This document shows, piece after piece, positions 45,879-56,293 of a stretch of 64,000 nucleotides of DNA (within the stretch, counting starts at the first letter, position 1; the number at the start of each line of letters is the position of its first letter). Origin of the DNA: Streptomyces lienomycini. Lineage in GTDB: Bacteria; Actinomycetota; Actinomycetes; Streptomycetales; Streptomycetaceae. Below the pieces are notes generated by a model. The model did no database searches and was not told where the DNA came from. It saw nothing but the letters and a program-made list of their open reading frames with translations. The DNA is taken from positions 186,001 through 250,000 of the forward strand of contig NZ_CP116257.1 in NCBI RefSeq assembly GCF_027947595.1, in the 5' to 3' direction. A program made the position numbers and the translations under genes.

Positions 45879-47529
45879 GTGATCGAACCGCACGCCCCCG
45901 CCCCGCCCGGCTCCCCGCCGTCCTGGGGCGGCCCCTGCGGTCCCGAAGCGCCCGCGCGGCTGCCCGTCCGGCCGGCCGTCGGGCGCTTCCTGGTACTGGC
46001 CGGTGTGTTCGTGTGCGCGGCCTGCGGGCTCGTGTACGAGCTGGAACTCGTCGCGCTCGCCTCGTACCTGATCGGCGACTCCGTCACCCAGGCGTCCGTC
46101 GTCCTGTCCGTCATGGTCTTCGCGATGGGCCTCGGCTCGCTCGCCGCCAAACGGCTGCGCCGTCTCGCGGCGGCCGGCTTCGGCGCGCTCGAGGCCGCCC
46201 TCGCGCTCGTCGGCGGGTCCAGCGCGATGGCGCTGTACGCGGTCTTCGCCTGGACCGGTGGCTGGGGCGGCCTGTGGGCCGACGGCCCGCGCGTGCTGCT
46301 GGTCGCCTTCTCGCTCACGATCGGGGTGCTGATCGGCGCCGAGGTGCCGCTGCTCATGGAGCTGATCCAGCGCGTCCGCCGCCAGGACCCGGGCGGCGCC
46401 GTCGCCGACCTGTTCGCCGCGGACTACGTCGGCGCGCTCGTCGGCGGCCTCGCCTTCCCCTTCGTGCTGCTGCCCTTCCTCGGGCAGCTCACCGGCGCGC
46501 TCCTCACCGGCACCGTCAACGCGGTCGTCGGTGCCGCGCTGGTCCTCGGCCTGTTCCGGCGCGACCTGAGCCGCCGGGCCCGCTGGCTGCTGCTGACCGC
46601 CAACGCCGTCGTCCTCGCCCTGCTCGCCACGGCGACCGTCCTCGCCGACGACTTCGAGCGCGCCGCCCGGCATGCCGTCTACGGCCAGGACGTCCGCGTG
46701 GCGGTGCGCACCGACGTGCAGGAAGTGGTCCTCACCGGCGACACCGACGGCCGTCCCCTCGCCCTGTTCCTGGACGGGCGGCTGCGGGTCAGCGGCAGCG
46801 ACGAGCGGCTGTACCACGAGGCGCTGGTGCACCCCGCCATGAGCGGCCCGCACGCGCGCGTGCTGATCCTCGGCGGCGGCGACGGCCTCGCCGTGCGGGA
46901 GGTGCTGCGCCATCTGGGCGTGCGCCGAGTCGACGTCCTGGTGCCCGACCCCGGGCTCGCCCGCCTGGCCCGGCGGGACCCGGGCCTGTCCGCCCTCAAC
47001 GAGGACGCCTACGGCGACGCGCGCGTCCACGTGAGCACGGGGGACGCGTTCCACCGACTGCGCTCGACGCCCTCCGCGACGTACGACGTGGTGGTCTCGG
47101 ACCTGCCCGACCCGGGCATGACGGCCAGTACGAAGCTGTACTCGCAGGAGTTCTACGGCCTCCTGCGGCGAGTGCTCGCCCCCGACGGGCGGCTGGCGGT
47201 CCACGCCGGGCCGGTCTCGGCACCTTCCCGGGACTTCTGGACGGTGGACGCCACCCTCCGCGCGGCCGGCCTGCCCGCCGTCGCCTACCGCGTCGGCGCC
47301 CGCGACGACGGTTCGGCGGCGGGCCCCGGAGGTCCGGCCGCCGAGCTTCGCGCCCCCGCGGCTGGGGGTTCCTCCTGGCCGCCCGTACGGCCCCCGTCCC
47401 GCGCCTCGACCCGGCGGCCCCCGCCCGCACACCCTCACGCCCGGGTCCCTGGCCCGGGCCGTCCGGGACGCCTCCCGTGCCCGGCTCCCCGGGCTGCCGC
47501 CCTCGACGCTGGTGCACCCGCGGTACTGA
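45879..47529 (+). pseudogene. Spermidine-synthase-like membrane protein, two frame breaks
   Basis: Six or more transmembrane helices ([20 protein letters not shown] and onward), then a Rossmann domain with [18 protein letters not shown] and VVSDLPDPG, as in polyamine aminopropyltransferases with a membrane domain. The reading frame changes twice. Adding one C in 47353-47357 yields [18 protein letters not shown], and one more near 47418-47426 yields [18 protein letters not shown] to a stop at 47529. Both breaks fall in C-runs, so they are probably sequencing deletions and the gene may be intact. Without repair the frame runs into the histidine kinase. Confidence 0.75.
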
Positions 47530-47780
47530 GCCCGGCCCCGGGTGCGGCGACCGCGATCCCCCCGTGCGGCGGCCCGGCCCTCCCCCGGGTACGGGACGGA
47601 CCGCCACACCCCCCTGCGGATCGCTCGCACCGAGAACCTACGGCCGTCCCGACCGTCCCGGAATCCGGCGGTGGGTGGAGAGCGGAGCCCACCCGGCGCG
47701 GTAGACGCCCGGTTCCTGCAACTTCCGCGGTACGGCGGAAGGATGACGCCGACGCCGGGCGGCGGACCTACGCTGCGGGA

Positions 47781-48941
47781 ATGCGCCTGCACCCCCTGGC
47801 GGCCGACGGTCTGATCGCCGCGGCGCTGACGACCGTTGCCGTACTGCTCGGCACCGAGGCCGTCACCCAGGGGTGGCCCGCGCTCGACCCCCTCGCCTGG
47901 ACCCTCGTCGCCCTGCTGACCCTCCCCCTCGTCCTGCGCACCCGCGCCCCCGTCACCGTCTGCCTCGCCGTCCACGCCTGCTGGGCCGTCTACGTCACCC
48001 TCGGCTACTGGCCCGTCGTCGGCTCCTTCGGCCCCATGCTCGCCGTGTACACCGTCGCCTCCCTGCGTCCCACCCGCACCGCGGCCGCCTGCGCCGCCCT
48101 GCTCGCGGGGGTCTGGATCTACGCCGGGGCACTCAGCGGCACCGGGTCGATGGCCTCGGTGGTGGGGCAGGCCGTGGGCTTCCCGCTGGTGCTGTGCCGG
48201 TTCGGGTACGTGGCCCGCCGGACCGGTGAACTCACCCGCCGGCTCCGGGCCGAACAGGCCGACCGGGCCCGGCGCGAGGTCGCCGAGGAACGGGTGCGGA
48301 TCGCCCGTGAACTGCACGACGTGGTCGCCCACCACATCGCCGTCATCAACGTCCAGGCCGGACTGGCCCGTTTCGTCTTCCACTCCGACACCCGCACCGC
48401 ACGTGACGCCCTGGACACCATCGAGGGCGCCAGCGGCGAGGCCCTGGCCGAACTGCGCCGCATGCTCGGCCTGCTGCGTGCCGACGGCGTCCAGGGCGCG
48501 GACGGCGCTCCCGCGCCCGGCCTCGGACAGCTCGACGAGATGGTCACCCGGGTGCGCACCGGCGGAGTCGGTGTCGAGCTGACCGTCACGGGCACCCCGC
48601 GCCCCCTGCCGCCCGGCGTCCAGCTGTGCGTCTACCGGGTGGTGCAGGAGGCCCTCACCAACGTGCTCAAGCACGCGCCCGGCGCGGACGCCGCCGTGGA
48701 ACTCGCCTACCGCGCGGGCGAGGTGGCGGTGTCGGTGACCGACGGCGGGGCGGCCGGGGGGACGGTTTTGGACACAATCGCCGAGCGGGGCGGACACGGC
48801 TTGATCGGCATGCGGGAGAGGGCCAAGCTCTACGGCGGGACGATCGTCGTCGGCCCGCGCAGCGAGGGGGGATTCGGCGTGCGCCTGACCCTGCCGACGC
48901 CGGTACAAGCCGCACGCCGGGGAGACGCCGTCCGGGAATGA
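47781..48941 (+). CDS. NarL-type sensor histidine kinase
   Basis: About 386 residues from the ATG at 47781. Five to six transmembrane helices, then a HisKA_3 dimerisation domain with the phospho-acceptor His in [20 protein letters not shown], and the ATPase domain with [13 protein letters not shown] (N box) and [14 protein letters not shown] (G box). Its stop overlaps the response-regulator start (ATGA). An apparent fusion to the upstream gene is an artefact of missing bases. Confidence 0.9.
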   Translation: MRLHPLAADGLIAAALTTVAVLLGTEAVTQGWPALDPLAWTLVALLTLPLVLRTRAPVTVCLAVHACWAVYVTLGYWPVVGSFGPMLAVYTVASLRPTRTAAACAALLAGVWIYAGALSGTGSMASVVGQAVGFPLVLCRFGYVARRTGELTRRLRAEQADRARREVAEERVRIARELHDVVAHHIAVINVQAGLARFVFHSDTRTARDALDTIEGASGEALAELRRMLGLLRADGVQGADGAPAPGLGQLDEMVTRVRTGGVGVELTVTGTPRPLPPGVQLCVYRVVQEALTNVLKHAPGADAAVELAYRAGEVAVSVTDGGAAGGTVLDTIAERGGHGLIGMRERAKLYGGTIVVGPRSEGGFGVRLTLPTPVQAARRGDAVRE

Positions 48942-49648
48942 CCGACGCAGAACGCCCGATCCGACTGCTCGTCGTCGACGACCAGTTCCTCGTCCGCAGC
49001 GGCCTCGCCACCCTGCTGCGCGCCGCCCCCGGCATGGAGGTCGTCGGCGAGGCGGCCGACGGCACCGAAGCGGTGGCGCTGGCCGCGCGGACACGGCCCG
49101 ACGTCGTCCTGATGGACATCCGCATGCCCGGCATGACCGGCATCCAGGCCACCGAGCGGATCCTGACCGAGGCGGTGGACCCCGCGCCCCGCGTCCTCGT
49201 CCTGACCACCTTCGACCTCGACGAGTACGTGTACGGCGCCCTGCGGGCCGGCGCCTCCGGCTTCCTGCTCAAGGACGCCGGCCCCGAACGGCTGCTGGCC
49301 GCGGTCACCGCGGTGCACGGCGGCGACGCGCTGTTCGCCCCCGCGGTCACGCGGCGCCTGGTGGAGGCGTTCACGCGGATGACGGACACGGGACGGACAC
49401 GCCCCGCGGACGACGGCCCGCCGCCCGCGCTGACGACGCTGACCGGCCGCGAGACCGAGGTCCTGAAACTGGTGGCCGGCGGCCTGAGCAACGCCGAGGC
49501 CGCCGACAGCCTGTTCATCAGCGAGGCCACGGTGAAGACCCACCTCAACCGCACGATGACCAAGCTGGGCCTGACCAGCAGGGCCCAGGCGGTCGTCGTG
49601 GCGTACGAGACGGGACTGGTGACGCCGGGGAGCGCGGGCGCCGGGTGA
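48938..49648 (+). CDS. NarL/FixJ-family response regulator
   Basis: 236 residues. Receiver domain with [15 protein letters not shown] and phospho-acceptor Asp in [14 protein letters not shown], and K in GFLLKDAG. The C-terminal LuxR helix-turn-helix reads [20 protein letters not shown] then [18 protein letters not shown]. Cognate partner of the kinase just upstream by the ATGA overlap. Targets unknown. Confidence 0.93.
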   Translation: MTDAERPIRLLVVDDQFLVRSGLATLLRAAPGMEVVGEAADGTEAVALAARTRPDVVLMDIRMPGMTGIQATERILTEAVDPAPRVLVLTTFDLDEYVYGALRAGASGFLLKDAGPERLLAAVTAVHGGDALFAPAVTRRLVEAFTRMTDTGRTRPADDGPPPALTTLTGRETEVLKLVAGGLSNAEAADSLFISEATVKTHLNRTMTKLGLTSRAQAVVVAYETGLVTPGSAGAG

Positions 49649-49701
49649 CTTTGTGCCGACCGGTGGGTGCGAGGGGCGCCCGCTGGGTAGGCTGCGCTGA
49701 C

Positions 49702-50601
49702 ATGGAGCATGAGGTGTTCGTTCCGGTTCCGGCCGAGCGGCTCAGGGACGTGCTGGCCGACCCCGCGCGGGTCGCCCGGGCGGTCCCGGGGCTCCAGCAG
49801 GACGCCGGTGCCGAGCCCGTCGCGGGCCGGCTGAAGGTGCGCATCGGCAGCCACTCCATCACCTACCGCGGCACCCTGCGCCTGTCCGCGCGCGAGGACG
49901 GCACGTACGCCGTCGACGGCGACGCCACCGAGTCCCGCGGCACCGGCACGGTCACGCTCGCCCTGACCCTGCGCACCGGCGACGCCGACGGCGGGTCCAC
50001 CCTCACCTTCACGGGGACGGCCACCGCGGACGGCCGGGTCACGGAGCTGCCGCCGGAGTCGGTGGGGTCGGCCGCGACGCGGCTGCTCACCCGGTTCGCG
50101 GAGAACCTGGGCGCGGCGGCGCGGGCGGAGCAGGCACCCCCCGCCCAGAAGCCGGACACAGACACAGACACGGGCACGGACACGGAGCCCGAGACCCGGC
50201 ACGCCACCGTCTTCGACACCGAGGTCCCCCCGTCCTCCCTCACGGACGACAGCGGGGAGCAGGACGAGGACGCGCCGGAGGAGGCCCTGCCGGGCACCGG
50301 GGACGTGCCGGGCACCGGGGAGGAGCCGGTCGTCCAGCCCCCCGCCGAGGCCGCGCACGCGCGCCGCACGATGATCGGCCGCAGCGCCGAGGAGGTGGAC
50401 CACGCCCCGCCGCGCGGCCGGTACGCCCCGTGCCCGCGCCGCAGGCGAGCGCGGTCGGCGCCCCGCTGCGCTGGGCCGCACCCGCGGCGGCGCTGGCCGT
50501 GGCGTCGGCGATCGTGGTGGGCCGCGCGCTGCGCAGACGCCGCTGAACGCCCGCCGGCCGGGTGGGGCGCCCTTGATCGCCCCAGTAGGGTCGGGGGGTG
50601 A
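49702..50601 (+). CDS. SRPBCC (CoxG-like) protein, C-terminus probably frameshifted
   Basis: SRPBCC fold in residues 1-150 (VFVPVPAERLRDVLADPARV ... GTVTLALTLRTGDADGGSTL ... SAATRLLTRFAENLGA), a long acidic disordered linker, then HARRTMIGRSAEEVDHAPPR. The literal frame ends in Arg-rich sequence to 50601. Adding one C at 50426-50429 gives a transmembrane anchor (RWAAPAAALAVASAIVVGRA) ending at 50546, the expected end for this family. Ligand unknown. Confidence 0.75.
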   Translation: MEHEVFVPVPAERLRDVLADPARVARAVPGLQQDAGAEPVAGRLKVRIGSHSITYRGTLRLSAREDGTYAVDGDATESRGTGTVTLALTLRTGDADGGSTLTFTGTATADGRVTELPPESVGSAATRLLTRFAENLGAAARAEQAPPAQKPDTDTDTGTDTEPETRHATVFDTEVPPSSLTDDSGEQDEDAPEEALPGTGDVPGTGEEPVVQPPAEAAHARRTMIGRSAEEVDHAPPRGRYAPCPRRRRARSAPRCAGPHPRRRWPWRRRSWWAARCADAAERPPAGWGALDRPSRVGG

Positions 50602-51404
50602 GCAACGAACCCATCACGCTGACCGCGGGTGACGCGGAGGCGACCGTGCTGCCGGGCAACGGCGGCCGGATCGGCGGGCTGCGCGTCGGCGGCACGGAAC
50701 TGCTCCGCCAGGGCGAGCGCTACGGCTGCTTCCCGATGGTCCCCTGGTGCGGACGCATCCGCGACGGCCGCTTCAGCGACGGCGCCGCCGTCCACCGGAT
50801 GCCGCTCAACTCCCCGCCGCACGCCATCCACGGCACTGCCCGCGACGCCGCCTGGCGCACCGCCCGCGTCACCGCGGACGAGGCCGTCATCACGTACGAC
50901 CTGGCCGACCCCTGGCCCTACACCGGCCGCGTCACCCAGGTGATCGCCCTCGCCGAGGACGCGCTGACGCTGACGATGTCCGTGGAGACGTACGACTCGT
51001 CCTTCCCGGCGCAGGTCGGCTGGCACCCCTGGTTCAACCGCACCCTCGGCGGCGAGAACGGTGAGAACGGCGCGGACGTCGCGCTCGCCTTCGACCCGGC
51101 CTGGCAGGAGGAGCGCGGCGACGACCACCTGCCCACCGGCCACCGCGTCGAGCCGAAGCCCGGCCCCTGGGACGACTGCTTCGGCATGCCCGACGGCGTC
51201 GACGTCACCCTCACCTGGCCGGGGCGGCTGGAGCTGAAGGTGGCCAGCCGGGAGCAGTGGGTCGTGGTGTACGACGAGCAGGAGGCCGCCGTCTGCGTGG
51301 AACCGCAGACCGGGCCGCCCAACGGCCTGAACACCCTCCCGCGCCTGGTCACGCCCCTGGAGCCGCTGGAGGCCACGACGACCTGGTCCTGGCGCCGCCT
51401 CTAA
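50598..51404 (+). CDS. Aldose 1-epimerase family protein
   Basis: 268 residues, beta-sandwich mutarotase family. VLPGNGGRIGGLRVGGTELL, the Arg of PMVPWCGRIRDGRF, the catalytic His in HAIHGTARDAAW and in VGWHPWFNRT, and the catalytic Glu region AVCVEPQTGPPNG. It interconverts sugar anomers. It is followed 10 bp later by pyrE. GTG start. Confidence 0.9.
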   Translation: MSNEPITLTAGDAEATVLPGNGGRIGGLRVGGTELLRQGERYGCFPMVPWCGRIRDGRFSDGAAVHRMPLNSPPHAIHGTARDAAWRTARVTADEAVITYDLADPWPYTGRVTQVIALAEDALTLTMSVETYDSSFPAQVGWHPWFNRTLGGENGENGADVALAFDPAWQEERGDDHLPTGHRVEPKPGPWDDCFGMPDGVDVTLTWPGRLELKVASREQWVVVYDEQEAAVCVEPQTGPPNGLNTLPRLVTPLEPLEATTTWSWRRL

Positions 51405-51414
51405 GCTGGCGTAC

Positions 51415-51987
51415 ATGACGGATGTCAACGAAGTAGTGCCGCCAGGCACACGCGGCGAGCTGCTGCGGCAGATCAAGGACAAGGCCGTGGTGCACGGCAA
51501 GGTGACCCTCTCCTCGGGTCTGGAGGCCGACTACTACGTCGACCTGCGCCGCATCACCCTCGACGGCGAGGCCGCGCCCCTGGTCGGGCAGGTGCTCCTC
51601 GACCTGGCCGCGGACCTGGAGTTCGACGCGGTGGGCGGGCTCACCATGGGCGCCGACCCGGTCGCCGCGAGCATGCTGCACGCCGCCGCCGCGCGGGGCC
51701 GCAGGCTGGACGCGTTCGTCGTGCGCAAGGCCGCCAAGGCGCACGGGCTGCAGCGCCGCGTCGAGGGCCCGGAGATCAAGGGCCGCCGCGTCGTGGTCGT
51801 CGAGGACACCTCCACCACCGGAGGCTCCCCGCTCACCGCCGTCGAGGCCGTGCGCGAGGCCGGCGCCGAGGTGGTCGCCGTCCTGACGATCGTCGACCGG
51901 GCGACGGGCGCCGCGGAGAAGATCCAGGACGGCGCGGGAGTGCCGTACCGATACGCGTACGACAAGGACGAGCTGGGCCTGGACTGA
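51415..51987 (+). CDS. pyrE: Orotate phosphoribosyltransferase
   Basis: 190 residues. Makes orotidine 5'-phosphate from orotate and PRPP in pyrimidine synthesis. SSGLEADYYVDLRRITLDG is the N-terminal OPRT signature; the PRPP loop is RVVVVEDTSTTGGSPLTAV. ATG at 51415, close behind the epimerase gene. Confidence 0.95.
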   Translation: MTDVNEVVPPGTRGELLRQIKDKAVVHGKVTLSSGLEADYYVDLRRITLDGEAAPLVGQVLLDLAADLEFDAVGGLTMGADPVAASMLHAAAARGRRLDAFVVRKAAKAHGLQRRVEGPEIKGRRVVVVEDTSTTGGSPLTAVEAVREAGAEVVAVLTIVDRATGAAEKIQDGAGVPYRYAYDKDELGLD

Positions 51988-52151
51988 CACCAGGGGCACC
52001 AGGGAGGACCAGGGGCCGAGACGGGACCGGGGTCCGCTCGGGTATTCCCGTTCCGTCTGGAAGGATGGGGCCGACGATGACGTCGCCCCCCAGTCCTAGG
52101 TCAGGGCCATAAGCAACAACACGCCCACCCGCACATACAAGGAGCGGACAG

Positions 52152-53183
52152 ATGCCCATCGCAACTCCCGAGGTCTACAACGAGATGCTGGACCGGGCGA
52201 AGGCAGGAAAGTTCGCCTACCCGGCCATCAACGTGACCTCCTCCCAGACGCTGCACGCGGCCCTGCGCGGCTTCGCCGAGGCGGAGAGCGACGGCATCAT
52301 CCAGATGTCCACCGGCGGCGCCGAGTTCCTGGGCGGCCAGCACAACAAGGACATGGTGACCGGCGCCGTCGCCCTCGCCGAGTTCGCGCACATCGTCGCC
52401 GAGAAGTACGACGTCACCGTCGCCCTGCACACGGACCACTGCCCCAAGGACAAGCTCGACGGCTACGTCCGTCCGCTGCTGGCGGTCTCCGAGGAGCGCG
52501 TGAAGGCCGGCCGCAACCCGCTCTTCCAGTCGCACATGTGGGACGGTTCGGCCGAGACCCTGGCCGACAACCTCTCCGTCGCCCAGGAGCTGCTGGAGCG
52601 CGCCCGCGCCGCCAAGATCATCCTCGAGGTGGAGATCACCCCGACCGGCGGCGAGGAGGACGGCGTCTCCCACGAGATCAACGACTCCCTCTACACGACG
52701 GTCGACGACGCGGTCCGCACCGTCGAGGCCCTGGGCCTCGGTGAGAAGGGCCGCTACCTGCTCGCCGCGTCCTTCGGCAACGTGCACGGCGTGTACAAGC
52801 CGGGCAACGTCGTGCTCCGCCCCGAACTGCTCAAGGAGCTGAACGAGGGCATCGCGTCGAAGTACGGCCGGCCGGCCGGCAGCAAGCCGTTCGACTTCGT
52901 CTTCCACGGCGGTTCCGGCTCCTCCGCCGAGGAGATCGCGACCGCGCTGGAGAACGGCGTGGTCAAGATGAACATCGACACGGACACCCAGTACGCGTTC
53001 ACGCGTCCCGTCGCCGACCACATGTTCAGCAACTACGACGGCGTCCTCAAGGTCGACGGCGAGGTCGGCAACAAGAAGACCTACGACCCGCGCACCTGGG
53101 GCAAGCTGGCCGAGGCCGGCATGGCCGCGCGCGTCGTCGAGGCCTGCGGTCACCTGCGGTCCGCCGGCACGAAGATCAAGTAG
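52152..53183 (+). CDS. fba: Class II fructose-bisphosphate aldolase
   Basis: 343 residues, zinc-dependent aldolase of glycolysis and gluconeogenesis. VALHTDHCPKDKLDGYVRPL holds the metal-binding His, FQSHMWDGSAETLADNL and AASFGNVHGVYKPGN further ligands, and FVFHGGSGSSAEEI binds phosphate. The ATG at 52152 follows AAGGAG. A terminator lies at 53213-53239. Confidence 0.96.
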   Translation: MPIATPEVYNEMLDRAKAGKFAYPAINVTSSQTLHAALRGFAEAESDGIIQMSTGGAEFLGGQHNKDMVTGAVALAEFAHIVAEKYDVTVALHTDHCPKDKLDGYVRPLLAVSEERVKAGRNPLFQSHMWDGSAETLADNLSVAQELLERARAAKIILEVEITPTGGEEDGVSHEINDSLYTTVDDAVRTVEALGLGEKGRYLLAASFGNVHGVYKPGNVVLRPELLKELNEGIASKYGRPAGSKPFDFVFHGGSGSSAEEIATALENGVVKMNIDTDTQYAFTRPVADHMFSNYDGVLKVDGEVGNKKTYDPRTWGKLAEAGMAARVVEACGHLRSAGTKIK

Positions 53184-53212
53184 TTCTCCGGCGGTCACCC
53201 GACCGCGTCCAC

Positions 53213-53239
53213 GAGCCCGGCGCCGCGCGCGCCGGGCTC
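53213..53239 (+). terminator. Terminator after fba
   Basis: 10-bp arms, GAGCCCGGCG and CGCCGGGCTC, with a 7-nt loop, 30 bp after the fba stop. Confidence 0.85.
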
Positions 53240-53256
53240 GCTGTATACCTGGGGGC

Positions 53257-54711
53257 ATGCCCGATGTCCGGCTGTCCTCACCGCAGGGCAAGTGGATCCT
53301 GCTGACCACCGTCCTCGGCTCCAGCATGGCCCTGCTGGACTCGACCGTCGTCAACGTCGCGCTGCCCCACATCGGCCGCGACCTCGGCGCGGACCTCGCG
53401 GCCCTGCAGTGGACCGTCAACGCCTACATGGTCACGCTGGCCGGGCTGATCCTCCTCGGCGGCGCCCTCGGCGACCGCTTCGGCCGCCGCCGGATCTTCG
53501 TCCTGGGCGTGCTGTGGTTCGCCGCCGCGTCCCTGCTGTGCGGTCTCGCCCCGAACGCCGGGGTCCTGATCGCGGCCCGCGCCCTCCAGGGCGTCGGCGG
53601 GGCACTCCTCACCCCGGGTTCGCTCGCGCTCATCCAGGCGTCCTTCCACGCCGACGACCGGGGCCGGGCGGTCGGCCTGTGGTCGGGGTTCGGGGGCGTC
53701 GGCGCGGCGGTGGGGCCGTTCCTCGGGGGCTGGCTGGTGGACGGCGCCGGCTGGCGCTGGGTGTTCCTGCTCAACGTCCCGCTGGCGCTGCTGTGCGCGC
53801 CGATCGCGCTGCGCCACGTACCGGAGTCCTCGGACGAGCGCGCCCACACGCGGTTCGACGTGGCCGGCGCGGTGCTGGGCGCCGCCGCCCTCGCGCTGCT
53901 CACCTACGCGCTGATCGAGGCCCGTACGGCGTCCTGGACGGTGGCGCTCAGCGCGGTGGCGGGGCTGGCGGCCGCGGTGGCCTTCGTCGTCGTCGAGCGG
54001 CGCGGCAAGGACCCGATGATGCCGCTGGACGTCTTCGCCTCCCGCCAGTTCACGGCGGTCAACGTGGTCACGCTGTGCGTGTACGCGGCCTTCGGCGGCT
54101 TCTTCTTCCTCGCCGCGCTGCAGTTCCAGGTCGCCGTCGGCTGGTCGGCCCTGGCCGCCGGTACGGCCCTGCTGCCGACCACCGTCCTGATGCTGCTGCT
54201 CTCCGCCCGTTCCGGTGAACTCGCCGAGCGTCTCGGTCCGCGGCTCCAGCTCACCGTCGGTCCGCTGCTCTGCGCGGCCGGGATGGTCCTGATGCTGCGG
54301 GTCGGTCCGGGCGCGTCCTACCTCGCTGACGTGCTGCCCGCCCTGGTGGTGCTCGGCCTCGGCATGGTCACGCTGGTCGCGCCGTTGACGGCGAGCGTGC
54401 TGGCCGCCGTGGACACCGCCCGCGCCGGTCTCGCCAGCGGCGTCAACAACGCGGCGGCCCGTGCGGCGGGGCTCGTCGCGGTCGCCGCGCTGCCGCTGCT
54501 CACCGGCATGGGGGAGGAGGCGTACCGGTCGCCGCGGGCGTTCGACGACGCGTTCGGACCGGCGATGCTGATCTGCGCGGGCGTCCTGGTGGCGGGTTCC
54601 GTGATCGCCTTCACGACGGTCCGACGTCCGGCCCCGGACTGCCCCCGCCCCGAGTGCCGCACCCACGGCTCGGTCCTGACACCCCCGCTGGAGGGGGAGC
54701 ACACCACGTAG
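53257..54711 (+). CDS. MFS transporter, DHA2 (14-helix) type
   Basis: 484 residues with about 14 transmembrane helices. Family motifs: ALLDSTVVNVALPHIGRDLG (motif D1), GALGDRFGRRRIFVLGVLWF (motif A) and RALQGVGGALLTPGSLALI (motif C-like). Proton-driven drug exporter by family; substrate unknown. ATG at 53257 behind GGGGG. It starts only 18 bp after the fba terminator, so its promoter lies within that stretch or overlaps the terminator. Confidence 0.92.
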   Translation: MPDVRLSSPQGKWILLTTVLGSSMALLDSTVVNVALPHIGRDLGADLAALQWTVNAYMVTLAGLILLGGALGDRFGRRRIFVLGVLWFAAASLLCGLAPNAGVLIAARALQGVGGALLTPGSLALIQASFHADDRGRAVGLWSGFGGVGAAVGPFLGGWLVDGAGWRWVFLLNVPLALLCAPIALRHVPESSDERAHTRFDVAGAVLGAAALALLTYALIEARTASWTVALSAVAGLAAAVAFVVVERRGKDPMMPLDVFASRQFTAVNVVTLCVYAAFGGFFFLAALQFQVAVGWSALAAGTALLPTTVLMLLLSARSGELAERLGPRLQLTVGPLLCAAGMVLMLRVGPGASYLADVLPALVVLGLGMVTLVAPLTASVLAAVDTARAGLASGVNNAAARAAGLVAVAALPLLTGMGEEAYRSPRAFDDAFGPAMLICAGVLVAGSVIAFTTVRRPAPDCPRPECRTHGSVLTPPLEGEHTT

Positions 54712-54915
54712 GAGGGCCCCGCTCCCAAGGGGCGCGGGGAACCGCGCACGGAAGGAAACGCGGGGCACCGCCCCGGCCGACGCCCCGGTGACGCCCTCAA
54801 GGGGCGCGGGGAACCGGGTGCTCAACCACAGCGCACCCGTACCCGGCAACGCGCCCCACCCCGCCGCACGGGTGGCCCCGCCCGGCCGCCTCCGGCGATA
54901 CCGCAGACTTGTCCC

Positions 54916-55329
54916 ATGGCCATTCACGAGAACCTCCTCGGGGGACCGCCCCCGACCCACCTCCCCGACGACCCCGGGCCGCGCGAGCTGCTCGCGGGCG
55001 GCACCTCGCCCACCGACGTCGCCGCGAAGTACCCGACGTCCTCGCTCGCCTGGGCCCGCCTGGCCGACGAGGCGTTCGAGCGGGGCGGCGTCGTGGAGTC
55101 GTACGCGTACGCCCGTACGGGCTACCACCGCGGCCTGGACGCCCTGCGCCGCAGCGGCTGGAAGGGGCACGGGCCGGTGCCCTGGGAGCACGAGCCGAAC
55201 CGCGGCTTCCTGCGCGCCCTGCACGCCCTCGCCCGCGCCGCCCAGGCGATCGGCGAGAAGGAGGAGTACGAGCGCTGCAGCCAGTTCCTGAAGGACTCCT
55301 CGCCGTCCGCGGCCGAGGTGCTGGGCTGA
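54916..55329 (+). CDS. DUF3151 family protein
   Basis: 137 residues, conserved in Actinobacteria. AIHENLLGGPPPTHLPDDPG at the start, SLAWARLADEAFERGGVVES in the middle, and SGWKGHGPVPWEHEPNRGFL near the end. Function unknown. It is encoded 148 bp upstream of kynA. Confidence 0.88.
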   Translation: MAIHENLLGGPPPTHLPDDPGPRELLAGGTSPTDVAAKYPTSSLAWARLADEAFERGGVVESYAYARTGYHRGLDALRRSGWKGHGPVPWEHEPNRGFLRALHALARAAQAIGEKEEYERCSQFLKDSSPSAAEVLG

Positions 55330-55477
55330 CCGTCTCTTCGAGACGCCGGGCCCGTCCGCCGTGCGCGGGCGGGCCTTGCGGTTTCCTGCGACCATTGCGG
55401 AGGATGCCGTTGGGGACCGGGGCCCCGTGCCGGTAACGGCAGGGCGGACCGCTACCCGTGCACATCAGGAGACAGCG

Positions 55478-56293
55478 ATGTCCCACGAAGCCCCGAATCT
55501 CGACTTCGAGGGCAGCACGCCGTACGAGGACTACGTCAAGGCGGACGTGCTCACCCACCTCCAGCACACCCTCTCCGACGATCCCGGAGAGATGGTCTTC
55601 CTGGTCACGACCCAGGTCATGGAGCTGTGGTTCACCGTCATCGTCCACGAATGGGAGACCGCCGCCCGCGCCCTGCGCGAGGACCGGATCCAGGTGGCGA
55701 CCGACGCGCTCAAGCGCTCGGTGCGGGAGCTGGAGGCGCTCAACGCCTCCTGGACCCCGCTGGCGCAGCTCACCCCGGCCCAGTTCAACTCCTACCGGTC
55801 CGCCCTCGGCGAGGGCTCCGGCTTCCAGTCGGCGATGTACCGCCGCCTGGAGTTCCTGCTCGGCGACAAGTCCGCGTCCATGCTCGTCCCGCACCGCGGC
55901 GCCCCCCGCGTCCACGCGGAACTGGAGAAGGCGCTGCACGAGCCGAGCCTGTACGACGAGGTGGTCCGGCTGCTCGCCCGGCTCGGGTACGACATCCCCG
56001 ACGCCGTGCTCCAGCGGGACGTCACCCGGAAGTACGAGGCCGCCCCGGAGGTGGAGGCCGCCTGGACGGCCGTCTACTCCGGTGACCAGAACAGCGAGCC
56101 GGCCCGCCTCGGCGAGGCCCTCACCGACGTCGCCGAGCTGGTGTGGCGCTGGCGCAACGACCACCTGGTCGCCACCCGCCGCGCGATGGGCTCCAAGACG
56201 GGCACGGGCGGCTCGGCCGGGGTGGCCTGGCTGGAGAAGCGGGCCCGGAACAACGTGTTCCCCGAACTGTGGACGGCGCGGTCGTATGTCTGA
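55478..56293 (+). CDS. kynA: Tryptophan 2,3-dioxygenase
   Basis: 271 residues. Opens the indole ring of L-tryptophan to N-formylkynurenine with heme and O2. PYEDYVKADVLTHLQHTLSD and MVFLVTTQVMELWFTVIVHE hold heme and substrate residues; QFNSYRSALGEGSGFQSAMY and WRWRNDHLVATRRAMGSKTG, with the proximal His, follow. ATG at 55478. The stop overlaps kynU by 8 bp. Confidence 0.95.
   Translation: MSHEAPNLDFEGSTPYEDYVKADVLTHLQHTLSDDPGEMVFLVTTQVMELWFTVIVHEWETAARALREDRIQVATDALKRSVRELEALNASWTPLAQLTPAQFNSYRSALGEGSGFQSAMYRRLEFLLGDKSASMLVPHRGAPRVHAELEKALHEPSLYDEVVRLLARLGYDIPDAVLQRDVTRKYEAAPEVEAAWTAVYSGDQNSEPARLGEALTDVAELVWRWRNDHLVATRRAMGSKTGTGGSAGVAWLEKRARNNVFPELWTARSYV

Noticed and set aside
45879..48941. 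One continuous frame joining the spermidine-synthase-like protein to a histidine kinase
   Set aside because: The frame between the two has a Pro/Arg/Ala-rich, domain-free composition, and the normal C-terminus of the first protein is recovered in other frames by adding two single bases. The kinase has its own ATG at 47781. A real fusion is unlikely.
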